From positions 1 through 46,774 of the forward strand of contig DWWO01000120.1 in the NCBI GenBank assembly GCA_019119675.1: 46,774 nt of DNA, in the 5' to 3' direction. A program made the translations under genes and the position numbers. Within the stretch, counting starts at the first letter, position 1. Every line of letters begins with the position of its first letter. The DNA is from Candidatus Mediterraneibacter faecipullorum (GTDB taxonomy: Bacteria > Bacillota > Clostridia > Lachnospirales > Lachnospiraceae). The notes below the pieces were generated by a model. The model saw only the letters and a program-made list of their open reading frames with translations, was not told where the DNA came from and made no database searches. This document shows positions 35,954 through 44,246 of the stretch, piece by piece.

Positions 35954-36006
35954 ACCTGTTCACCTCTTTATACTACAAGATCGCCGGCACAGGTCCGGCG
36001 TAATTC

Positions 36007-36027
36007 AAAACTTAATAGTTAAGTTTT
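36007..36027. promoter_or_regulatory. Perfect palindrome over the start of the mcsA-like/clpC transcript
   Basis: AAAACTTAA (36007-36015) and TTAAGTTTT (36019-36027) are 9-bp perfect inverted repeats with a TAG centre, directly downstream of the -10. The word AATAGTTAAG from this site recurs at 36059-36068, at the -35 side. It does not match the CtsR operator. Confidence 0.6.
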
Positions 36028-36031
36028 TAAT

Positions 36032-36060
36032 AATATAGTATATAATTTTTAAAAAGTCAA
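36032..36060 (-). promoter_or_regulatory. Promoter of the mcsA-like/clpC operon
   Basis: Minus strand: TTGACT (36055-36060), 17-bp spacer, TATATT (36032-36037), about 80 bp upstream of the McsA-like start codon. Confidence 0.65.
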
Positions 36061-36154
36061 TAGTTAAGCCTGGACTGTTGCCATAAATGGTAACAGTTCA
36101 GCCTGCTTTGTGTTATAATGTACACAGACTTCAAGACCATATGGGGGAATTCAA

Positions 36155-37021
36155 ATGACAGAACAGAAAAATCATAAAATCATATTAAGTGCCGACAGCA
36201 CATGCGACCTCGACGAAGAAATAAAAAAGCGTTATCACGTAAATTATTTTCCGCTCCACATCAACCTGAACGGAGAGGACTATCTGGACAATATCACGAT
36301 CACACCGGAACAGGTTTATCAGGAATACTATGACCACAAAGTCCTTCCGAAGACTTCGGCAGTAAATGTCGAAGAATATATGGAGCATTTCCGTCCGTGG
36401 GTGGAACAGGGATATGAGGTCATCCATGTCAACCTCGGACACGCCCTCTCCAGTTCTTATCAGAACTGCTGCCTGGCAGCTCAGGAACTGGGGCATGTCC
36501 ATGTCGTGGACAGCTGCAATCTCTCCACCGGAACCGGCCTGACCGTTGTCGCAGCAGGTAAGATGATCGCAGAGGGAATGGACGCCGAGACGATCGCCGA
36601 AAAGCTGCGCGCCGGTACATCGAAACGTCACGCAAGCTTCATTCTGGATACACTCACATTTCTCCATGCTGGCGGACGCTGCTCTGCCGTCGCGGCACTT
36701 GGCGCAAACATGCTGAAATTAAAACCATGCATTCAGGTGGACAACCATGATGGAAGTATGAGCGTCGGTAAAAAATACCGCGGCTCACTGGACAAAGTGC
36801 TTGTAAAATATGTAAAAGATGAACTTGCAAAGCATCCCGATATCAATACGGACCTGCTGTTCATCACCCATTCCGGCATACCTCAGGAATATATTGACCT
36901 GGTAAAGAAAACAGTGGAAGAGACAATGACATTTAAAGAGATCCATGTAACGAAGGCGAGCTGCACGATCTCCTGCCACTGCGGACCTAACACACTGGGG
37001 ATATTATTCGAGACAAAGTAA
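36155..37021 (+). CDS. DegV family fatty-acid-binding protein
   Basis: 288 residues. Motifs of the DegV fold are complete: ILSADSTCDLDEEIKKRY, YFPLHINLNGEDY, PKTSAVNVEEY, VNLGHALSSSYQN, VVDSCNLSTGTG, TLTFLHAGGRCS, and the C-terminal CTISCHCGPNTLGILF. In characterised members the protein binds a long-chain fatty acid and serves the FakA fatty acid kinase as FakB. No fakA is visible here. A TATAAT lies at 36114-36119 without a good -35. Its stop codon lies inside the repeat TAACAGTTCAGCC. Confidence 0.9.
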   Translation: MTEQKNHKIILSADSTCDLDEEIKKRYHVNYFPLHINLNGEDYLDNITITPEQVYQEYYDHKVLPKTSAVNVEEYMEHFRPWVEQGYEVIHVNLGHALSSSYQNCCLAAQELGHVHVVDSCNLSTGTGLTVVAAGKMIAEGMDAETIAEKLRAGTSKRHASFILDTLTFLHAGGRCSAVAALGANMLKLKPCIQVDNHDGSMSVGKKYRGSLDKVLVKYVKDELAKHPDINTDLLFITHSGIPQEYIDLVKKTVEETMTFKEIHVTKASCTISCHCGPNTLGILFETK

Positions 37022-37080
37022 CAGTTCAGCCGCGATAAGCACGTTAGTGCGGCTTTGCGAATGGCGCGGGCTGAACTGCT
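37019..37080 (+). repeat. Palindromic repeat at the end of degV, also likely its terminator
   Basis: CAGTTCAGCC (37022-37031) pairs with GGCTGAACTG (37069-37078); inside are GCCGC/GCGGC (37029-37033 and 37049-37053) and GCAC-GTTA-GTGC (37039-37050). The left end TAACAGTTCAGCC is repeated exactly at 36091-36103, upstream of degV. No T tract follows, so a repeat origin fits at least as well as a terminator. Confidence 0.55.
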
Positions 37081-37131
37081 ATACTAAACACTGCATAGTC
37101 AGGCTGAAAGATAAGAGGAAGGAGTACGATC

Positions 37132-38220
37132 ATGACTACAAAACCTGTCTTTCATGGGAGTGATATCGAAAAAATCTGTGAATACTATCATTTAAATAAA
37201 GAAGATATTACCAACTTCGGAGCAAACGTCAACCCGCTCGGACTGTCCGAAAAGGTGAAACGTGCGATTGCCGGGCATCTGGATCTGCTCTCATCCTATC
37301 CGGACAGGGAGTACACATCGCTCCGGCAGACAATCTCCGAATACTGCCATATCCCGGCGGAATTCATTCTGCCGGGCAACGGTTCCAGCGAGCTGATCTC
37401 ACTGCTGATCGAGACACTCGCACCCCGGCGCACGCTCATCCTCGGTCCGACTTATTCCGAGTATTCCAGAGAGCTGTCCTTCTCCGGAAGCACACAGGAA
37501 TATTATCATCTGAGAGAAGAGGGAAATTTTCATCCGGATATAGACGGCCTCTGCCGGACGCTTGAAGACGGTTATGATTTTCTCATCCTCTGTAACCCGA
37601 ACAATCCGACTTCCTCAGCGATCCTGCACGAAGATATGGAACGCCTTCTCTCATTCTGCGCTTCCCGGAATGTTTTCGTAATGATCGACGAGACATACGT
37701 GGAATTCGCGCCTGGCATCGCTGCAGTTACCGCAGTACCGTTCACCCGCGATTATCAGAACCTGATGGTGCTGCGGGGCGTCTCCAAATTCTTCGCGGCC
37801 CCGGGCATGCGGTTCGGCTACGGTATCACGGGTAACAGCAAACTTCTGAATAAGATGAAAGAAAAGCAGATCCCATGGTCGTTAAACAGCATCGGAGCCT
37901 TCGCCGGAGAAGAGATGTTCAAAGATCAGGAATATATCAGCCGCACCAGAGAACTGATCCTGTCAGAGAGAGACCGGATGTATCGGGCAATGTCTCAGAT
38001 GCCGGATTATAAGACTTATGAGCCGTACGCCAATTTCCTGCTCGTAAAGATCGTAAAAGACGGGATCACATCCTTTGATGTGTTTGAACGGTGCATCAGG
38101 GCAGGACTCATGATCAGGGACTGCTCGTCATTCCAGTGTCTCGACGGAGAATTTATACGGTTCTGCGTCATGATGCCGGAAGCGAACACACGGCTTTTGC
38201 ACGAATTAGGGACAGGGTAA
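37132..38220 (+). CDS. Class I/II pyridoxal-phosphate aminotransferase, histidinol-phosphate/CobD-like
   Basis: 362 residues of the fold I aminotransferase family, close to histidinol-phosphate aminotransferase and threonine-phosphate decarboxylase (CobD). Visible are NFGANVNPLG near the start, LPGNGSSELI (cofactor phosphate), LCNPNNPTSS, MIDETYVEF, and the lysine motif GVSKFFAAPGMRFGYG. Neither a his nor a cob operon is nearby, so the substrate cannot be fixed. AGGAAGGAG precedes ATG 37132. The last codons and the stop (Gly-Thr-Gly-stop) are written by the repeat AGGGACAGGG at 38208-38217, so the C terminus was probably reshaped by insertion of that element. Confidence 0.8.
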   Translation: MTTKPVFHGSDIEKICEYYHLNKEDITNFGANVNPLGLSEKVKRAIAGHLDLLSSYPDREYTSLRQTISEYCHIPAEFILPGNGSSELISLLIETLAPRRTLILGPTYSEYSRELSFSGSTQEYYHLREEGNFHPDIDGLCRTLEDGYDFLILCNPNNPTSSAILHEDMERLLSFCASRNVFVMIDETYVEFAPGIAAVTAVPFTRDYQNLMVLRGVSKFFAAPGMRFGYGITGNSKLLNKMKEKQIPWSLNSIGAFAGEEMFKDQEYISRTRELILSERDRMYRAMSQMPDYKTYEPYANFLLVKIVKDGITSFDVFERCIRAGLMIRDCSSFQCLDGEFIRFCVMMPEANTRLLHELGTG

Positions 38221-38290
38221 ACTTTGATTGGGGACGTAGTAAAATCGGATTTTACTACGTCCCCAATCAAGATTAGCCCTGTCCCTTTTT
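38208..38290. repeat. REP-like palindromic element between the aminotransferase gene and metG
   Basis: Nested inverted repeats: outer AGGGACAGGG (38208-38217) facing CCCTGTCCCT (38277-38286), and an inner pair of 23-bp perfect arms (38224-38246 and 38248-38270) built around GGGGACGTAGTAAAA and its complement. A T run follows at 38286-38290, so it may also end the plus-strand transcript. A related, decayed copy lies at 40264-40343. Confidence 0.75.
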
Positions 38291-38316
38291 GATTCAGACA
38301 GTGTCCCGGCAAATTA

Positions 38317-40251
38317 TTAACAGATCTCCGCCCCAGCCGGCATCTCTTTCTCCGGTACCATGAGCGACAGATTTCCGTCCGCATCTTCCGCACACAGGAG
38401 CATTCCTTCCGAAAGCACTCCTGCCAGTTTCGCAGGTTTTAAGTTCACAAGCACCATGACCTTCTTGCCCACCATTTCTTCCGGTGTGTAGTGAGCCTTG
38501 ATGCCTGACACGATCTGTTTCACCTGACTTCCGATCTTCACCTGAGAGCAGAGAAGTTTCTTTGACTTCTTCACTTCCTCACACGCGATGATCTCACCCA
38601 CCTGGAACTGCATTGCTCCGAACTGGTCAAATGTGATCTCATCCTTCGGCTCGATATCGATCACAGCTTTCTCCTCTGCCTCGCCGTCGGCATTGTCAGA
38701 AGTCTCAGCCTCTTCCACATGCGGGTGAAGCTCCTCGACTTTCTTCATGACTTCCTCAAGATCCAGTCTCTGGAAAAGGATCTCCGGCTTATCTGTCACA
38801 TGTCCGCCGCCCAGCTGCTCGAGGATCTTTTTGCTCGTTGACGGCATGAAAGATTCCAGAAGCTCGGCTCCTGCGGAAATGCCCTGGATCAGATTCCACA
38901 GCACTGTCTCCAGACGGTCTTTCTTCGCCTCGTCTTTTGCAAGAGCCCACGGCATCGTCTCGTCAATATATTTATTGCAGCGTTTGAACAGGTTGAAGAT
39001 TTCCGTGATCGCATCCGCAACTCTTAAACCGTCCATCTTCTCCTCAACGGCCTTCGGCGTATTCTCGATAACAGCCTTCAGATCCGCGTCCACTTCCTCT
39101 GCAACGCCCTTGTCCGTCACTGTTCCACCAAAGTATTTATTTGTCATAGAAACTGTACGGTTTACAAGATTACCAAGTGTATTTGCAAGGTCGGAATTCA
39201 GACGCTCTACCATCAGCTCCCATGTGATCACACCGTCATTCTCAAACGGCATCTCATGAAGCACGAAATAACGAACCGCGTCCACGCCGAAGAAATCAAC
39301 CAGTTCATCAGCATAGAGCACATTTCCCTTGGACTTGCTCATCTTGCCGTCGCCCTGTAAGAGCCACGGATGTCCGAACACCTGCTTCGGCAGCGGCAGG
39401 TCTAAAGCCATCAGGAAGATCGGCCAGTAGATCGTATGGAAACGGATGATGTCCTTTCCGATCAGATGCAGGTCTGCCGGCCACAGTTTATTGAACTGCT
39501 CCGTGCTGTTGCCGTCCGCGTCATATCCGATACCCGTGATATAGTTTGTCAGCGCGTCAAGCCACACGTAAGTCACGTGCTTCGGGTCGAAGTCAACCGG
39601 GATTCCCCATTTAAAGGATGTTCTGGACACGCACAGATCCTGCAGGCCCGGAAGCAGGAAGTTGTTCATCATCTCGTTCTTTCTTGACACCGGCTGAATG
39701 AACTCCGGATGAGTGTTGATATGCTCGATCAGACGATCCGCATATTTGCTCATTTTAAAGAAATACGCTTCCTCTTTCGCCGGCTGTACCTCACGTCCGC
39801 AATCCGGACATTTGCCGTCAACAAGCTGTGACTCCGTAAAGAACGACTCGCACGGAGTACAGTACATTCCTTCATAATATCCCTTGTAAATATCGCCCTG
39901 ATCGTACAGCTTCTTGAAGATCTTCTGAACCTGTTTCTCATGATCGGCGTCCGTTGTGCGGATGAATTTATCATAAGATGTATCCATCAGATCCCAGATC
40001 CTTTTGATCTCAGTGGATACGTTGTCCACGAATTCCTTCGGAGTGATCCCCGCCTCATTCGCTTTCAGTTCGATCTTCTGACCGTGCTCATCTGTACCTG
40101 TCTGGAAGAACACGTCATATCCCTGACTTCTCTTGTAACGCGCGATAGCGTCCGCAAGGACGATCTCATACGTGTTCCCGATGTGCGGCTTACCCGATGT
40201 GTAGGCGATCGCCGTAGTAATGTAGTACTTTGGTTTCTGATTCTCTGACAT
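38317..40251 (-). CDS. metG: Methionyl-tRNA synthetase
   Basis: 644 residues from ATG 40251, where AGGAGG lies 5 bases upstream; a reading from 40305 would start inside a repeat. Class I synthetase: SGKPHIGN (HIGH motif variant) near 19-26, zinc site CTPC-CPDC (131, 134, 148, 151), KMSKSKGN at 303-310. The C-terminal domain (about 535-644, FGAMQFQVGEI, KKLLCSQVKIG) is the EMAP/Arc1p-like tRNA-binding module. It charges tRNA-Met. Expression is under a methionine T-box leader further upstream on the same strand. Confidence 0.95.
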   Translation of the reverse strand: MSENQKPKYYITTAIAYTSGKPHIGNTYEIVLADAIARYKRSQGYDVFFQTGTDEHGQKIELKANEAGITPKEFVDNVSTEIKRIWDLMDTSYDKFIRTTDADHEKQVQKIFKKLYDQGDIYKGYYEGMYCTPCESFFTESQLVDGKCPDCGREVQPAKEEAYFFKMSKYADRLIEHINTHPEFIQPVSRKNEMMNNFLLPGLQDLCVSRTSFKWGIPVDFDPKHVTYVWLDALTNYITGIGYDADGNSTEQFNKLWPADLHLIGKDIIRFHTIYWPIFLMALDLPLPKQVFGHPWLLQGDGKMSKSKGNVLYADELVDFFGVDAVRYFVLHEMPFENDGVITWELMVERLNSDLANTLGNLVNRTVSMTNKYFGGTVTDKGVAEEVDADLKAVIENTPKAVEEKMDGLRVADAITEIFNLFKRCNKYIDETMPWALAKDEAKKDRLETVLWNLIQGISAGAELLESFMPSTSKKILEQLGGGHVTDKPEILFQRLDLEEVMKKVEELHPHVEEAETSDNADGEAEEKAVIDIEPKDEITFDQFGAMQFQVGEIIACEEVKKSKKLLCSQVKIGSQVKQIVSGIKAHYTPEEMVGKKVMVLVNLKPAKLAGVLSEGMLLCAEDADGNLSLMVPEKEMPAGAEIC

Positions 40252-40263
40252 ATTAACCTCCTT

Positions 40264-40343
40264 TGGGGACGTACTCATTTCGGGTTTTACTACGTCCCGA
40301 ATCAAACTTCAACGTGTCCCTAACTGAATTTTACCCTGTCCCC
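40264..40343. repeat. Second REP-like element, between the T-box and metG
   Basis: Contains GGGGACGTA, TTTTACTACGTCCCG, AATCAAACTT, AACGTGTCCC and TTACCCTGTCCCC, the same words as the element at 38208-38290 but with a decayed left arm. It lies in the metG leader, after the T-box terminator and 12 bp before the start codon. Confidence 0.7.
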
Positions 40344-40365
40344 TTTTCACTAACTATTTTTGTAA

Positions 40366-40735
40366 CACAAAAAACCGCCTTCCTGCTCTCCTATAAGAGC
40401 AAGAAGACGGATATCAAACCGTGTTACCACTTCTCTTCGTCCCTCCCTCGCGGGATGAGACCTCAGCAAGTGCCTGTCAGCACTTCCCCGCTGTAATGGG
40501 CGGTCCCATCGCAATCTCGCTATGAATACGCGGCAGCTCAATTTCGAAAACTGCCGGCACCCAATAGTTCGGTGCGCTGCTCGGAAGCCATGTTCATCTG
40601 TTTTCCGTCTATCCCTCTCAGCTCAGATACGTAAACTGCTGTCCGCATCCCCCGGGAATTCTCTGTAAAACTTCCGCCAGACTACTCTCTTCGTCATTGC
40701 TTTTGTCGATCATCATATATTCTTTTGACCTGTAA
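40366..40735 (-). ncRNA. T-box riboswitch of metG (methionine specifier)
   Basis: Read on the minus strand after the promoter: a stem I beginning GACGAAGAGAGTAGTC; a candidate specifier ATG at 40595-40597 (context AACAGATGAACATGGC); then stems II/III; the T-box proper AGTGGTAACACGG (40419-40432); and an intrinsic terminator in which CCGTCTTC-TGCTCT pairs with AGAGCA-GAAGGCGG (40375-40410), followed by TTTTTTG. When uncharged tRNA-Met binds, the T-box sequence pairs to form the antiterminator. The T-box core departs a little from the textbook GGTGGNACCGCG, but order and distances fit. Methionine shortage would raise metG expression. Confidence 0.85.
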
Positions 40736-40738
40736 AAA

Positions 40739-40767
40739 AGGTTAGCACACAGGGAAATGATTGTCAA
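40739..40767 (-). promoter_or_regulatory. Promoter of the metG T-box transcript
   Basis: Minus strand: perfect TTGACA (40762-40767), 17-bp spacer, TAACCT (40739-40744). It lies directly upstream of the T-box and immediately past the nspC stop. Confidence 0.6.
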
Positions 40768-40784
40768 GTAAAGACCGGACTTTA

Positions 40785-42062
40785 TCACAGCCTCGACTTA
40801 AAATCCTCATATCCGAATGTCCGCACGATCTCACACTCTCCGTCCTCTCTTTCGAGTACGATATCCGGCAGGTTCATCCCGTTAAACGTATTTGTCTTCA
40901 CCATCGTGTAGATCGCCATATCCTGAAATACAAGTCTCTCGCCGCACTGCAGCGGATGATCAAACACATAGTCGCCGATCACATCTCCGGCAAGGCATGT
41001 CGGCCCGGCGAGACGATAAATATGCTGCTGCCTGTCCGCGCATTCACCGTGCCGGTTTCCGGCATCCGCAGCTTCCCTCTCATCCCGGCAGTCCACAGTG
41101 TCCGCCGCTTCCGGATCACATGCGCCTCTCAGCGGCGGCCGGTAAGGCATTTCCAATACATCCGGCATATGACACGCCGCGGATGCATCCAGTATCGCGA
41201 TCTTCATACCATTGTCCACAATCTCAAGCACTTCCGTTATCAGCTCTCCGGCGTTGAGCGCCACAGCCTCACCCGGCTCCAGATAGACTTCCACATCATA
41301 AGTCTCTTTCACATGACGGATACATTTCTTCAGCAGTTCAAGGTCGTAGTCCTTCCTCGTGATATGATGTCCTCCGCCGAAGTTCACCCATTTCATCTGA
41401 TGGAGATATTTCCCGAATTTCTCCTCGACCGCTCTCAGTGTCATCGCCAGATCATCCGAATTCTGCTCGCACAGCGTATGAAAATGAAGTCCGTCCAGTT
41501 CACTGATTTCCTCTTCTGTCAGCTCTGCCTGCATCTGCTCCAGAGTCGTTCCCAGTCTTGAAAACGGAGCGCAGGGATCATAGATCGCGTGCCCTTCCTG
41601 TGTGGAGCACTCCGGATTGATCCGAAGCCCCATGCTCCTGCTGCCAATGCACTCGCCATACATATCTCCTGCAGCCACAAAGATGCCCTGACCGTCATTC
41701 CCGCATCCGCATGCCCTGACCTGATCCTTATACTTCCGGAACTGGGCCGGGGAATTGAACACAATATGATCGCACAGCCTCAGAATCTCCTGTATCTCCT
41801 CTTCTTTATACGCAGGTGAGAAGATGTGGTTTTCTTTTCCCATCTCCTCATATCCCAATCTTGCCTCATGAAGTCCGCTCGCCGTCGCGCCATCCAGATA
41901 TTCTCCGATCAGAGGGTATACATGGTACATGGAAAATGCTTTCTGCGCCAGCAGGATATGGCATCCTGTCTCCTCACGGACCTCTCTTAAAATTTCAAGG
42001 TTCTCCCGTAACTTTTTCTCCTGCACTACATAGCAGGGTGTTCTAAGTTCGTTTTTTTTCAT
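40785..42062 (-). CDS. nspC: Carboxynorspermidine/carboxyspermidine decarboxylase
   Basis: 425 residues of the fold III alanine-racemase-like decarboxylases. Cofactor lysine is Lys41 (HILLAQKAFSMY); also GLHFHTLCEQ, NFGGGHHITR, YLEPGEAVAL, and catalytic cysteine Cys356 (GPTCLAGDVIGDY). It removes CO2 from carboxyspermidine to give spermidine. Two segments look inserted relative to usual members: about 117-142 (Gly/Cys-rich) and about 314-346 (Asp/Glu/Ala/Arg-rich, with three Cys). It is last in the polyamine operon, 56 bp after the dehydrogenase. Its ribosome site lies 14 bases from ATG, with a four-codon open frame between. Confidence 0.9.
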   Translation of the reverse strand: MKKNELRTPCYVVQEKKLRENLEILREVREETGCHILLAQKAFSMYHVYPLIGEYLDGATASGLHEARLGYEEMGKENHIFSPAYKEEEIQEILRLCDHIVFNSPAQFRKYKDQVRACGCGNDGQGIFVAAGDMYGECIGSRSMGLRINPECSTQEGHAIYDPCAPFSRLGTTLEQMQAELTEEEISELDGLHFHTLCEQNSDDLAMTLRAVEEKFGKYLHQMKWVNFGGGHHITRKDYDLELLKKCIRHVKETYDVEVYLEPGEAVALNAGELITEVLEIVDNGMKIAILDASAACHMPDVLEMPYRPPLRGACDPEAADTVDCRDEREAADAGNRHGECADRQQHIYRLAGPTCLAGDVIGDYVFDHPLQCGERLVFQDMAIYTMVKTNTFNGMNLPDIVLEREDGECEIVRTFGYEDFKSRL

Positions 42063-42073
42063 TTTCTGCCCAT
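42059..42073 (-). other. Four-codon mini reading frame overlapping the nspC start
   Basis: ATG GGC AGA AAA TGA, starting 3 bases after AGGAGG and with its TGA overlapping the nspC ATG (ATGA). It could couple or damp nspC translation. It may be chance. Confidence 0.3.
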
Positions 42074-42118
42074 ATACCTCCTGCTTTATACCTTTTCTGT
42101 ATGGTCTGTTTCAGGCTT

Positions 42119-43321
42119 TTAGTCCACCAGCTCCGGATCTTCACTGATCTTCCACGGCAGCCCCCATTTATTCAGGGCATCCATAAACGGATCCGGATCG
42201 AACTCTTCCATATTGTATACGCCCGGTTTCTTCCATGTACCGGTCATCACCATCATAGCGCCGATCATCGCCGGCACACCTGTCGTATAGGCAACAGCCT
42301 GTGATCCTACTTCCTTATAACACTCCTGATGATCGCATGTATTATAGATATAGAGTTTCTTTTCCTGTCCGTCCTTCTTACCGATAAAGATACATCCGAT
42401 ATTCGTCTTTCCTTTTGTCCTCGGGCCCAGAGATGACGGATCCGGCAGTACTGCCTTCAAAAACTGGAGCGGCACGATCTCTTTCCCCTCATACATGATC
42501 GGCTCGATGGATGTCATGCCCACATCTTCCAGACAGCGCAGGTGTGTCAGATAACTCTCCCCGAACGTCATGAAGAAACGGATCCTCTTGATCCCCGGAA
42601 TGTTGAGAGCCAGAGACTCGATCTCCTCGTGATGGAGCAGATACATATCTTTTTCTCCGATTTCCGGGAAATTATACACACGCTTGATCTCCATGGGCTC
42701 TGTCTCTACCCAGTGACCATCCTCCCAGTAGGAGCCTTTCGCGGACACCTCGCGGATGTTGATCTCCGGGTTAAAATTCGTGGCAAACGGATACCCGTGA
42801 TCGCCTGCATTGCAGTCTAAGATATCAATATAGTTTATTTCGTCAAAATAATGTTTCAGCGCATATGCTGAGAACACGCTTGTGACACCGGGATCAAATC
42901 CACTCCCAAGAAGAGCGGTAAGTCCGGCCTTCTCAAATCTCTCCCGGTAATCCCACTGCCATTTATACTCGAATTTCGCCGTGTCTTCCGGCTCATAGTT
43001 TGCCGTATCGATATAGTGCACACCTGCCGCCAGACACGCATCCATGATCGTCAGATCCTGATACGGCAGCGCCAGATTGAGGACCACCTCCGGCTGTTCC
43101 TTTTTTATCAGAGCTGTCAGTTCCTCCACATTATCCGCATCCACCTGTGCGGTTGTGATCTTTGTCTTTGTTGTACCCTGTAGTTTCTCTTTCAGCGCGT
43201 CGCATTTCGACACCGTCCTGCTGGCGATGCACAGTTCAGAGAACACCTCGCTGTTCTGACAGATTTTATGAATTGCTACGCTGGCTACTCCTCCGCAGCC
43301 AATCACCATTACTTTTCCCAT
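42119..43321 (-). CDS. Carboxynorspermidine/carboxyspermidine dehydrogenase (saccharopine dehydrogenase family)
   Basis: 400 residues from ATG 43321, with AAGGAG about 9 bases upstream. Rossmann NAD(P) motif VMVIGCGGVASVAIH at the start, then NLALPYQDLTIMDACLAAG, HYIDTANYEP, GFDPGVTSVFSAYA, and YTTGVPAMIGAMMV near the end, the layout of the Lys1-like dehydrogenases of polyamine operons. It condenses aspartate semialdehyde with a diamine (putrescine, or agmatine in a variant route) and reduces the product to a carboxy-polyamine, substrate of the next enzyme, NspC. Spacing of 43 bp to speB and 56 bp to nspC supports one operon. Confidence 0.9.
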   Translation of the reverse strand: MGKVMVIGCGGVASVAIHKICQNSEVFSELCIASRTVSKCDALKEKLQGTTKTKITTAQVDADNVEELTALIKKEQPEVVLNLALPYQDLTIMDACLAAGVHYIDTANYEPEDTAKFEYKWQWDYRERFEKAGLTALLGSGFDPGVTSVFSAYALKHYFDEINYIDILDCNAGDHGYPFATNFNPEINIREVSAKGSYWEDGHWVETEPMEIKRVYNFPEIGEKDMYLLHHEEIESLALNIPGIKRIRFFMTFGESYLTHLRCLEDVGMTSIEPIMYEGKEIVPLQFLKAVLPDPSSLGPRTKGKTNIGCIFIGKKDGQEKKLYIYNTCDHQECYKEVGSQAVAYTTGVPAMIGAMMVMTGTWKKPGVYNMEEFDPDPFMDALNKWGLPWKISEDPELVD

Positions 43322-43364
43322 GATATAGATCTCCTTTCTTTTCACCTGTTATCTTCATTTATCA

Positions 43365-44246
43365 TCATTTGCGGTTCGTCAACGCAATGAGCATCTCCCG
43401 GATGATTTTACACGCCACAGCCGTGGATGCCCCCGTCGGATCACAGGGCGGACACAGCTCGTTTACATCACATCCGATCAGATTCACACGTTCGCATACT
43501 TTTGTCACACCTTGCATAGCGGTGAGAAAATCAACTCCTCCCGGCTCCGGCGTACCCGTCCCCGGAAATACCGACGGATCCATCACATCCAGATCGACCG
43601 TGAAATACACCGGCGCATCCCCGATCTGTTCCAGAACTTCATCCAGTCCGCTCAGTGTAAACGGATGGAAATCCGTATGTCTCGCTCTCGCCCAGTCGAA
43701 TTCTTCTTTCTCGCCGGAACGGATACCGAACTGGTGGATCCGCCCGTCCGCATTTCTTCCATTCTGCCCTAACACTTCCCAACACCTGCGGATCACGCAT
43801 GCATGGGAGAGTTCTACCCCCAGATAGTCCCGTCTCAGATCCGTATGCGCATCAAAATGGATGATGTGCATATCAGGATATCTCTCTGCCGCTGCGCGCA
43901 CACATCCCAGTGTGACCAGATGCTCTCCGCCGATCATAAACGGCAGCTTCCCGTCGTTCAGGATATCATCCGCACATTCCCTGATCTGCTCCAGTACTTT
44001 CTCAGAGCTTCCGATCGCCAGTTCCAGATCACCGCAGTCGTATACGACATTTTCAGGCAGCTCTTTATCCTGGTACGGACTGTAGATCTCCAGTCCGTAC
44101 GAATCGTTCCGTACCGCCTGACCGGCGAACCGCGTGCCGGGACGAAACGACGTCGTCGAGTCAAAGGGCACGCCAAAGATCACGATCCGTGCCTCCTCAT
44201 ATTCAGCATCACATCCGATAAAATTCACTGTATTCTTCCACATCAT
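43365..44246 (-). CDS. speB: Agmatinase-type ureohydrolase
   Basis: 293 residues of the arginase/agmatinase fold. Binuclear manganese ligands appear in GGEHLVTLG, HFDAHTDLR and DLDVMDPSVFPGTGTPEPGG; GVPFDSTTSFRPGTRFA marks the agmatinase N terminus. It converts agmatine to putrescine and urea; in the carboxyaminopropylagmatine variant a homologue hydrolyses aminopropylagmatine. Its start overlaps the stop of speE by 4 bp. Family membership is certain, the exact substrate is not. Confidence 0.92.
   Translation of the reverse strand: MMWKNTVNFIGCDAEYEEARIVIFGVPFDSTTSFRPGTRFAGQAVRNDSYGLEIYSPYQDKELPENVVYDCGDLELAIGSSEKVLEQIRECADDILNDGKLPFMIGGEHLVTLGCVRAAAERYPDMHIIHFDAHTDLRRDYLGVELSHACVIRRCWEVLGQNGRNADGRIHQFGIRSGEKEEFDWARARHTDFHPFTLSGLDEVLEQIGDAPVYFTVDLDVMDPSVFPGTGTPEPGGVDFLTAMQGVTKVCERVNLIGCDVNELCPPCDPTGASTAVACKIIREMLIALTNRK

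Noticed and set aside
36055-36068. CtsR operator in the mcsA-like/clpC promoter
   Set aside because: Only one AGTCAA-like word is present; the tandem heptad required by CtsR is missing.
38224-38270. The long palindrome as a plain terminator
   Set aside because: It has essentially no loop, is nested in a second inverted repeat, and a related copy lies upstream of metG, so a repeat family is the better reading, though it may also stop transcription.
40252-40305. An 18-residue N-terminal extension of MetG
   Set aside because: It would be encoded by the repeat element, and the internal ATG at 40251 has an ideal ribosome site and starts the conserved fold.
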